DNA of 5,315 bases, taken from positions 1-5,315 of the forward strand of contig RFJH01000230.1 of NCBI GenBank assembly GCA_003694975.1, read 5' to 3'. This DNA is from Anaerolineae bacterium (lineage in GTDB: Bacteria > Chloroflexota > Anaerolineae > Anaerolineales > Villigracilaceae). Position numbers and translations under genes: made by a program. This document shows, piece after piece, positions 1-4,633 of the stretch (position 1 is the first letter of the stretch; each line of letters begins with the position of its first letter). The notes below the pieces were generated by a model that was given only the letters and a program-made list of their open reading frames with translations, did not search any database and was not told where the DNA came from.

Positions 1-327
1 GCCCAGGATGGTGAACCCGGCCTGGAAGCGCCGAATCAGGTGTTCTTCCTGATAGAGTTCAATCCCACCGCGACCGGTCAGAAAGGTCAGGAACGCGAAG
101 AAAAAGATGAAGCCGCCGATGAAAAGGAAGGCGCGCCGCATCTCGCGCCACGTCACGCCCGAAGTGAAGAGCACGAAGAGCGCGAGGAACAGCAGTGGGA
201 GCAGAAAGCGGATATCCCAGAAGAAGAGCGTCGTCGCCAGGAAGCACCCATAGAAGATGAGCCAGGCGCGCGGATCGAACCACTGGATGAGGGACTTTCG
301 TTTGCGGTAACGCCAGGTGACGAGCAT
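1..327 (-). CDS. ecfT: ECF transporter T component (EcfT/CbiQ family), N-terminal part
   Basis: Partial gene: 109 codons from an ATG at 325-327 run open to the window edge, so the C-terminal part is missing. The protein opens with a basic stretch and the phrase WFDPRAWL, then three hydrophobic segments at about residues 21-37, 40-57 and 66-84, which is the start expected of the transmembrane T component. T components are integral membrane scaffolds that couple the two ATPases to the substrate-binding S component. The Ala-Arg-containing coupling helices that contact the ATPases lie in the C-terminal half and cannot be checked. An in-frame TGA at 346-348 makes 327 the only ATG start. No convincing Shine-Dalgarno precedes it. 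It follows the S-component gene after a 106-bp spacer with repeats and a hairpin, completing an A-S-T set. Family assignment rests on the hydrophobic pattern, the DPR phrase and strong context. Confidence 0.8.
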   Translation of the reverse strand, partial: MLVTWRYRKRKSLIQWFDPRAWLIFYGCFLATTLFFWDIRFLLPLLFLALFVLFTSGVTWREMRRAFLFIGGFIFFFAFLTFLTGRGGIELYQEEHLIRRFQAGFTILG

Positions 328-346
328 GGTGAAGTGAGTAAGTAGT

Positions 347-381
347 CAGTGAACAGTGAGCAGTGAGCAGTGGGCAGTGAG
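347..381. repeat. Five tandem heptamers (CAGTGAR-type)
   Basis: Five head-to-tail 7-bp units lie without gaps at 347-353, 354-360, 361-367, 368-374 and 375-381. Three read CAGTGAG, one CAGTGAA and one CAGTGGG. They fill the space between the hairpin that follows the S-component gene and the start of ecfT. Short intergenic heptamer arrays of this kind are known as STRRs in cyanobacteria. I believe similar ones occur in Chloroflexota, but that is from memory. No coding function is apparent. Confidence 0.85.
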
Positions 382-419
382 TGGCCGGCGATCAGGCGAT
401 CGGCCCGACCGCCGACCAC
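381..419 (-). repeat. Inverted repeat / hairpin downstream of the S-component gene
   Basis: Ten-base arms at 381-390 and 410-419 are complementary except at one position, which can form a G-U pair in minus-strand RNA. A GC-rich 19-nt loop separates them. The hairpin begins 14 nt after the S-component stop codon and no U-tract follows it, so it is not a classical intrinsic terminator. It may stabilise the 3' end of the S-component message, attenuate ecfT expression, or belong to the same repeat element as the adjoining heptamers. Confidence 0.55.
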
Positions 420-433
420 TCAAACCGGCGCGC

Positions 434-1372
434 TTACCGCCCGGATTGCCGCTGCACGGCAGCGTAGGCCGCCACGAGCACCGGCACGAGGATGGCCGCG
501 AAGATCAGGTTCGGGCCGGCTGCGGGCAGGAACTCGCCCACAATCGCCGCCGCCGGGCTGAAGCCGTTGATCCAGATATCGGAGATGGCCGCGAAGCCGA
601 TGCCCAGGATGTTGCCCAGCATACCCCAGGTCACCGCCGCCGCCACGTCCACATTCTGGCCGAAGGCGAAGCGGACGATCAGCACCAGCACGAAACCGAC
701 CAGGATCGAGATGCCCGCGAAGAGCGAGATGGTCGCGTCGCCGAAGATGTTGTTCGCCGGATCGAAGAACAGCATGTTCGGCACGTTGCGGTTCAGGAAG
801 AAGATCACCACCGCCAGCACCGACAGCACGCCGCTGACCCACAGCACCGTGTCCATGCTCTTCTTCTTATCCGAGAAAAGCAGTGCCAGGCCGGCGATGA
901 AGCCCACCAGGCCATTCCCGATGCTCCACTGCGGGGAGAGACCAAAGCCGGTCAGCGCATCGCCGAACATGTTGCCCACCGCGCCGGTGAAGAACCCCAC
1001 CACCGGGCCGAAGGCGTAGCCGAAGAACATCGGGATGGCAATCGCCGGTCGCAGCGCCACCTGGCTGAGCGACGGCACCACGAAGACCGTCCCGTTGAAC
1101 AGCCACGAGAAGACCGCATACAGCGCCGCCCCAATCGCCATCCAGACCACCTCGCGCGTGCCCACTTCCCAGGCTTCGTTCTCGCGCGTGAAGTAATACA
1201 CCAGGAAGGCGATCAGCAGGCCGACGATCACAAAGACGAAACGCAGCACGGGATTCTCACCCGTCTGCAGGCGCTCGATGCCCATCATGTTCCCGCCGAC
1301 GTAAATCAGCAGGAGGAAGATGACCAGCGTGACGACGAGCGTCCACAGAATCGCAGAAAGTCTCTTATCCAT
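434..1372 (-). CDS. ECF transporter S component (substrate-binding membrane protein), extended
   Basis: A 312-residue, very hydrophobic protein. From about residue 72 it reads like the core of an ECF S component: a helix with an AALYAVFSWLF-like run at 78-92, then RPAIAIP followed by FGPVVGFFTGAVGNMFGDAL (about 108-140), NGLVGFIAGL (153-162), and a C-terminal block ending with a proline-rich EFLPAAGPN turn (about 281-289) and a last helix. S components are small membrane proteins that capture a vitamin or other micronutrient and hand it to the ATPase/T module. Usual length is about 170-220 residues. Here two extra N-terminal helices (about 8-26 and 43-61) and internal hydrophobic segments raise the count to roughly nine or ten. 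The start is set by AAGGAG eight bases upstream. It lies between the fused ATPase and ecfT genes. The substrate cannot be named from sequence; the DUF62 neighbour hints at SAM, methionine or nucleoside chemistry. Confidence 0.82.
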   Translation of the reverse strand: MDKRLSAILWTLVVTLVIFLLLIYVGGNMMGIERLQTGENPVLRFVFVIVGLLIAFLVYYFTRENEAWEVGTREVVWMAIGAALYAVFSWLFNGTVFVVPSLSQVALRPAIAIPMFFGYAFGPVVGFFTGAVGNMFGDALTGFGLSPQWSIGNGLVGFIAGLALLFSDKKKSMDTVLWVSGVLSVLAVVIFFLNRNVPNMLFFDPANNIFGDATISLFAGISILVGFVLVLIVRFAFGQNVDVAAAVTWGMLGNILGIGFAAISDIWINGFSPAAAIVGEFLPAAGPNLIFAAILVPVLVAAYAAVQRQSGR

Positions 1373-1380
1373 CTCCTCAT

Positions 1381-1386
1381 CTCCTT
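1381..1386 (-). promoter_or_regulatory. Ribosome binding site of the S-component gene
   Basis: On the minus strand AAGGAG ends eight bases before the ATG at 1370-1372, which is good spacing. A second GAGGAG touches the ATG directly and is too close to serve it. Another ATG at 1378-1380 is out of frame, so this site supports 1372 as the start. Confidence 0.7.
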
Positions 1387-1419
1387 ATCGGTATCATACA
1401 ACTTCAGCCCGCAGGCTCT

Positions 1420-1437
1420 CTTTGCGAACCCGCAAGG
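1420..1437 (-). repeat. Small intercistronic hairpin between ATPase and S-component genes
   Basis: Seven-base arms at 1420-1426 and 1431-1437 pair with one G-U and a 4-nt loop. It lies a few bases after the ATPase stop codon, within a 70-bp spacer. There is no U-tract, so it is not an obvious terminator. It could be a processing or stability element, or chance. Confidence 0.35.
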
Positions 1438-1442
1438 CCCCA

Positions 1443-3083
1443 TCAAACATGCGCCAGCGCCTCAAGCCGCAAGAAGCGACCGCTTCGCGGCAGATATTCC
1501 AGATTGACCTCCAGAAGCGAGGTCGGCACGAGGCGACAGGCCTCCAGGCGTTTCACATCGCGCAGCACCTCCTCCGGCGTTCCATCCGCGACCACGCGCC
1601 CATCGGCCATCAACAGCACGCGGGTGGCATACATCACCGCCATATCCACATCGTGCGTGATGAACAGGATGGCCTCGAAGCCGGGCATCTGCACAATCGC
1701 ATCCATGAAATTGATATAGTTCTTGTAATCCTGCCCGGCAGTCGGCTCATCCATCACCAGAATGCGGGAGCGCATCGAGAGAATCGCCGCGATGCTGACG
1801 CGCTTTTGCTGGCCAAACGAAAGGGCCAGCGGAGGGTCGTTCGCGTACTCTGCAAGATTCACAATCTCTAACGCCTCGCTCACCTCCTTTTCGATCTGGT
1901 CTTTGGGATGTCCGAGATTCTTTGGGCCAAACGCCAGTTCATCGTGCACCGTCGGGGCGAAGAGCATATGGCTGGGACTCTGAAAGACATATCCCAGCGT
2001 GGCCGCGATCTCCGCCACACTCGCCTCGCGCGTATCCCGCCCGTTCACCAGCACGCGCCCCGAAGTCGGCTTGAGCAGACCAATAGCGTGCTTGACGAGC
2101 GTCGTCTTTCCGGCGCCGTTCGGACCGAGCACGGCGATCACCTCCCCGCGATGAACATCGAGCGAGATACCGTGCAGGACCTCCCGACCCATCTCATACC
2201 CGAAATGGACATCCTCGAAACGAACCATCGTCTCCCCTCCCCCATCATTTCCCGCTTCGCCCTCGACCTCAGCCTGGGCTCCGGGCAAAATGCGTATCTC
2301 CGGCGGACGCGGCTCCGCAGCGACCTTTTCGAGCACCATCGAGACCGGCAATTTGACCTCGTGATAATCCACCACATCCACCAGCCCCTCGACCGGGCCA
2401 AGATAGCGAATGCGCCCCTCTTGCATATAAAGCACGCGGTCGGGACGGATGCGCAACACATCCTCCACGCGATGCTCGATCAGCAACACGCTCATGCCCT
2501 CGTCCGCCAGGGTGCGCACCATATCCAGCGTCTCCAGGGCGCTGGCCGGATCGAGGCTGGCGAGCGGCTCATCGAGCAGCAAAATGGACGGGCGCATGGC
2601 GAGCACGCCCGCCAGGGCCACCTTTTGCTTCTCGCCGCCGGAGAGGTTGAAGGTCTCGCGGTCGCGCAGGTGAATGATGTTCAGGCGTTTGAGCGCCTCC
2701 TCGGAGCGTTGAATGATCTCGTCTCGCGGCAGTCCCAGGTTCTCCAGTCCAAAAGCGACCTCATTGAGCACGCGAATACCCAGAATTTGCCGCTCCGGGT
2801 CTTGGAGCACGGTGCCCACGTGCTGCGAAATGCGCGCCAGGGGCCAGCCGCCGGTCTCCTGACCGTGAATCAGCACGCGACCGCTCACCTCCCCTTTGTA
2901 GGAGCGCGGGATCAGGCCGTTGATGCAGCGGATGAGCGTCGTCTTGCCACAGCCGCTCGCGCCGGCCACGAGTAGAATTTCACCTTTCTGCAAAGAGAAC
3001 GAGATATCCTGGATTGCCGGCGTATCGCGATCGCGATAACGAAAGGAGAGATTTTCGACGACGAGAGGGACGGTTTCTGTCAT
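1443..3083 (-). CDS. ecfA: Fused double ECF-type ABC ATPase (A1-A2)
   Basis: A 546-residue cytoplasmic ATPase with two complete ABC domains in one chain. Domain 1: Walker A GASGCGKTT (41-49), Q-loop Gln94, signature LSGGE (147-151), Walker B ILLLDEP (167-173), switch His204. A linker at about 232-285 is rich in Pro, Glu and Gly. Domain 2: Walker A GPNGAGKTT (320-328), Q-loop Gln368, signature LSFGQ (421-425), Walker B ILVMDEP (441-447), D-loop AGQD, switch His477. Both catalytic glutamates (172, 446) are present, so both sites look competent. ECF importers use two ATPases to drive toppling of the S component; fusion in one gene is known for dedicated systems such as YkoD of YkoEDC. It begins 25 bp after the DUF62 stop codon and lies 70 bp before the S-component gene. 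No Shine-Dalgarno is visible before the ATG (the bases read CTTTCCC), so translation may be coupled to DUF62. Confidence 0.93.
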   Translation of the reverse strand: MTETVPLVVENLSFRYRDRDTPAIQDISFSLQKGEILLVAGASGCGKTTLIRCINGLIPRSYKGEVSGRVLIHGQETGGWPLARISQHVGTVLQDPERQILGIRVLNEVAFGLENLGLPRDEIIQRSEEALKRLNIIHLRDRETFNLSGGEKQKVALAGVLAMRPSILLLDEPLASLDPASALETLDMVRTLADEGMSVLLIEHRVEDVLRIRPDRVLYMQEGRIRYLGPVEGLVDVVDYHEVKLPVSMVLEKVAAEPRPPEIRILPGAQAEVEGEAGNDGGGETMVRFEDVHFGYEMGREVLHGISLDVHRGEVIAVLGPNGAGKTTLVKHAIGLLKPTSGRVLVNGRDTREASVAEIAATLGYVFQSPSHMLFAPTVHDELAFGPKNLGHPKDQIEKEVSEALEIVNLAEYANDPPLALSFGQQKRVSIAAILSMRSRILVMDEPTAGQDYKNYINFMDAIVQMPGFEAILFITHDVDMAVMYATRVLLMADGRVVADGTPEEVLRDVKRLEACRLVPTSLLEVNLEYLPRSGRFLRLEALAHV

Positions 3084-3108
3084 GGGAAAGAGGGCCCTGC
3101 TTCAAGGG

Positions 3109-3921
3109 TCAACGTAAAGGAGGCAGGAGAGCATCGAAAGCATCACCAATCTTAACACCCAAACGCTTCGCCGCGTTGCCATTGACCTCACACACGAGGA
3201 GATTTCCCGTACTGCCGATCAGCGCGACCAACTCGCCGGGAGGGCGCTCGCCGAACGTGTTCACCAGGCCATGGATTTCCACGCCGGCAAGGCGCACCAC
3301 AAAGCGTTCCTTTTCCTTCAACAACGCCTCGCCGAGATGTTCCTCGCGGATATTGGAGGTCACGTTGCCGAAGTGGTCAATGTGAATCACCTCGCCGTGC
3401 CAGCCCTGCGCATCGCGCCGTGGACGGGGCAAATCCAGCCGCACAGGGTCGTCAATCGGCGTGCCCAGGTCGTGCAGGGGGACGCCCGCCGCCAGATGCG
3501 CCCCGCAGGGAGCGAAGATATCTCGCCCGTGGAAAACGTGGCTGACCTTCGGCAACCAGTAACGGGGGCGATCCAGGTGCACGATGTCCACCGGCCACCT
3601 CTCCTCTTCGGCGCGCTCCAGGAGCATGGTCAACACGCCGTTATCCGGGCAGACGAAGAACCACTCCCCGATGCGCGCCGCGATGGGGCGCCGCTCCGTG
3701 CCCACGCCGGGATCCACCACGATGACGTGCACCGTCCCGGGCGGGAAATAGGGCGCCGAGCGAAAGAGAATCAACGCCGCCTCGGGCACATTCTGCGGCG
3801 AGATATTGTGACTGATATCCGCAATCTGCGCCTCGGGGCAGATGCCCCAGATAACCCCCTTCATCACCCCAACATTGCCATCTTTCAGACCGAAATCGGT
3901 CAGCAGCGTAACGAACGCCAT
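3109..3921 (-). CDS. SAM hydroxide adenosyltransferase (DUF62, SAM hydrolase)
   Basis: A 270-residue soluble protein matching the DUF62 family (SAM_adeno_trans) along its whole length. Landmarks: LLTDFGLKDG (6-15), VVDPGVG (68-74), PDNGVL (92-97), HVFHGRDIFAP (128-138), IDHFGNVTSNI (181-191) and the C-terminal GSTGNL (236-241). The family cleaves S-adenosylmethionine with hydroxide to adenosine and L-methionine. The Asp-Arg-His triad described for the archaeal enzyme PH0463 appears to be Asp70, Arg77 and His131 here, with the same Asp-Arg spacing, which favours a hydrolase over the related fluorinase or chlorinase. Start: AGGAGG (3932-3937) lies ten bases before the ATG. It directly precedes the ECF importer genes (25-bp gap to the ATPase), so it probably shares their transcript and pathway. 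The physiological purpose of splitting SAM is not settled. No signal peptide is seen. Confidence 0.93.
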   Translation of the reverse strand: MAFVTLLTDFGLKDGNVGVMKGVIWGICPEAQIADISHNISPQNVPEAALILFRSAPYFPPGTVHVIVVDPGVGTERRPIAARIGEWFFVCPDNGVLTMLLERAEEERWPVDIVHLDRPRYWLPKVSHVFHGRDIFAPCGAHLAAGVPLHDLGTPIDDPVRLDLPRPRRDAQGWHGEVIHIDHFGNVTSNIREEHLGEALLKEKERFVVRLAGVEIHGLVNTFGERPPGELVALIGSTGNLLVCEVNGNAAKRLGVKIGDAFDALLPPLR

Positions 3922-3931
3922 CTCCCAGGTT

Positions 3932-3937
3932 CCTCCT
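3932..3937 (-). promoter_or_regulatory. Ribosome binding site of the DUF62 gene
   Basis: Minus-strand AGGAGG lies ten bases before the ATG at 3919-3921. It starts only seven bases after the end of the U-tract of the upstream terminator, so a transcript that escapes termination carries the terminator hairpin right beside this site. Confidence 0.7.
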
Positions 3938-3944
3938 GCAAATC

Positions 3945-3979
3945 AAAAAAAAAGCCCGACAGGTACACTGCCGGGCTTT
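3945..3979 (-). terminator. Strong intrinsic terminator after the thioredoxin lipoprotein gene
   Basis: Arms at 3951-3962 and 3968-3979 form a 12-bp stem with one G-U pair (minus-strand RNA) and a 5-nt loop, followed on the minus strand by an uninterrupted run of nine Ts (3945-3953, the first three overlapping the stem base). It starts 6 nt after the stop codon of the lipoprotein gene. Stem length, GC-rich core and U-tract make it a textbook intrinsic terminator for minus-strand transcription. Confidence 0.93.
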
Positions 3980-3985
3980 GCACCA

Positions 3986-4537
3986 TCACTCATCGAGGAT
4001 TTCGATGAACGCGGCCTCGAAATCCTCCACAGAGACACGCCCGACCCACTTCTTGACGATGTTCCCCTGCCCATCCAGCAGATAAAACTCCGGCTGGGAA
4101 CGGAATCCGAACTGCCGTTTAAACTCCTCATTGCGCGGGTCGTCAATATCGAGATAGACGAAAGTAATGCGGGTGTAGTATTTCGCTTCCAGCCCATGCA
4201 CGATGGGCGCCATTGCCTGGCAGGTCGGTCACCAGAAAGCGAAGAACTCGACAAGGGTCGGCGTGCCGGAGGCCAGGTTCACCGAACCGGGATTGGTGGC
4301 CTCCATCTCACTACGCGGCGTGACGACGACCATCGGCGGCTCAGTCGGCTCGACGGGCACGTCAACAGGCGCCTCTGTAGGCAATGTCTGAGGCATCTCT
4401 GTCGCCACGACCACCGGAGCGCCTTCGGTCGTCACAGAACGGGGCGGCGCGGAGGTCGGCGAGGCTTCCGGGCCGCAGGCAGCCAGCACCATGGCGGCTG
4501 CCAGAATCAGCCCCAGAACCGCGATACGCTTGCTCAT
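3986..4537 (-). CDS. Thioredoxin-like lipoprotein with in-frame UGA at the active site; probable selenoprotein
   Basis: Read through the TGA at 4229-4231, the gene encodes 183 residues. Residues 1-21 are a lipoprotein signal (MSKR, hydrophobic core, lipobox LAAC with Cys21). About 22-90 is a Pro/Thr/Glu/Val-rich spacer suited to a tether outside the membrane. About 93-183 is a thioredoxin fold: TLVEFFAFW, then UGA as codon 103, then PTCQAMAPIV, the FVYLDIDD strand, and cis-Pro149 in RSQPEF. The active site is thus W-U-P-T-C, with resolving Cys106 intact. The downstream half resembles the TxlA/HCF164 group. A thiol-disulfide reductase role at the cell surface is inferred. Start: AAAGGAG six bases before ATG 4537. 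The Met after the UGA (4213) has no Shine-Dalgarno, so separate translation of the second half is unlikely. If UGA is not read as Sec, this is a broken gene giving a 102-residue truncated lipoprotein. It lies 96 bp after mmsA and is closed by a strong terminator. Confidence 0.8.
3995..4027 (-). repeat. Perfect 11-bp inverted repeat at the 3' end of the lipoprotein gene
   Basis: Arms at 3995-4005 and 4017-4027 are exactly complementary over 11 bases, with an 11-nt loop. It lies in coding sequence (EDFEAAFIEIL) and ends 6 nt before the stop codon, with the intrinsic terminator following at once. The message therefore ends in two tandem hairpins. It may stabilise the 3' end or modulate termination, or it may follow from the codons of a repeated acidic/hydrophobic pattern. 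Confidence 0.6.
4192..4208 (-). promoter_or_regulatory. SECIS-like hairpin downstream of the UGA
   Basis: Arms at 4192-4197 and 4203-4208 form a perfect 6-bp stem (GCCCAU with AUGGGC in minus-strand RNA) around a 5-nt loop, CGUGC. Twenty-six nucleotides separate the UGA from the loop, and G is the second loop base. As I recall it, the bacterial SECIS consensus asks for a G in the first two apical-loop bases, an upper stem of at least 4 bp and roughly 16-37 nt from UGA to the loop; all three hold. A CCA/UGG pairing (nt 9-11 with 38-40 after the UGA) could extend the base. SelB binding is inferred, not shown. Confidence 0.55.
4229..4231 (-). other. In-frame UGA, probable selenocysteine codon (Sec103)
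   Basis: The codon replaces the first Cys of a thioredoxin WCxxC motif, one base away from TGC. It is followed by C, and UGAC is a leaky stop context that also surrounds the Sec codon of E. coli fdhF. TGA ends mmsA, this gene, DUF62 and the ATPase gene, so UGA is not generally reassigned here. Confidence 0.6.
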
Positions 4538-4543
4538 ACAAAA

Positions 4544-4550
4544 CTCCTTT
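4544..4550 (-). promoter_or_regulatory. Ribosome binding site of the lipoprotein gene
   Basis: Minus-strand AAAGGAG sits six bases before the ATG at 4535-4537. This fixes the start at MSKRIAV rather than at the in-frame ATG ten codons upstream (4567), which would spoil the lipoprotein signal and has no such site. Confidence 0.85.
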
Positions 4551-4600
4551 CCGCAAATCCCAAACACAGCACAGCGACGTTCGCGCGCCGCTTCTTCTCA

Positions 4601-4630
4601 ATCCTATCATATTAGGAGGCTCTTTGTCCA
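4601..4630 (-). promoter_or_regulatory. Candidate promoter of the lipoprotein gene
   Basis: A TGGACA box (4625-4630, 5 of 6 matches to the -35 consensus) and a TAGGAT box (4601-4606, 4 of 6) are 18 bp apart in the spacer after mmsA. A 5-bp inverted repeat, TCCTA/TAGGA (4602-4606 and 4613-4617), overlaps the -10 and could be an operator. The implied leader is about 57 nt. A competing -10, TATGAT, is spaced only 13 bp from the -35. Proposed by eye; moderate to weak. Confidence 0.4.
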
Positions 4631-4633
4631 GTT

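Noticed and set aside
347..381. CRISPR array
   Set aside because: The units are 7 bp, contiguous and without spacers.
1393..1398. A TATGAT box as a promoter for the S-component gene
   Set aside because: No -35-like hexamer lies 16-19 bp upstream, and the gene fits as a member of the ATPase-S-T transcript.
356..1507. A 383-codon open frame on the plus strand
   Set aside because: It lies antisense to the S-component and the end of the ATPase gene. Its product is low-complexity, rich in His, Arg, Asp and Glu, with no domain, which is typical of a GC-driven antisense frame.
1908..2975. A 355-codon open frame on the plus strand
   Set aside because: It is antisense to the ATPase gene, whose motifs are unambiguous, and its product has no recognisable pattern.
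3109..3921. DUF62 protein as a fluorinase or SalL-type chlorinase
   Set aside because: The Asp-Arg-His hydrolase triad is present, and I see no long insertion like the fluorinase loop.
3922..3985. SAM riboswitch upstream of the SAM hydrolase gene
   Set aside because: Only 64 bp separate the genes and they hold a simple terminator hairpin; there is no space for a SAM aptamer.
3271..4008. A 245-codon open frame on the plus strand
   Set aside because: It is antisense to DUF62 and crosses the minus-strand terminator; nothing supports translation.
4211..4223. Hairpin GCCA-GGCAA-UGGC immediately after the UGA as the SECIS
   Set aside because: Its loop begins only 11 nt after the UGA, closer than the usual range, and the stem is just 4 bp. 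The hairpin at 4192-4208 fits better, though the two might stack.
4229..4231. Genetic code change with UGA read as a normal amino acid
   Set aside because: TGA ends four genes in this window (mmsA, lipoprotein, DUF62, ATPase), and tryptophans are encoded by TGG, so UGA is a regular stop here.
4574..4591. 6-bp hairpin in the leader of the lipoprotein gene as a terminator for mmsA
   Set aside because: The stem includes a G-U pair, no U-tract follows, and GC-rich sequence of this kind often gives such short pairings by chance.
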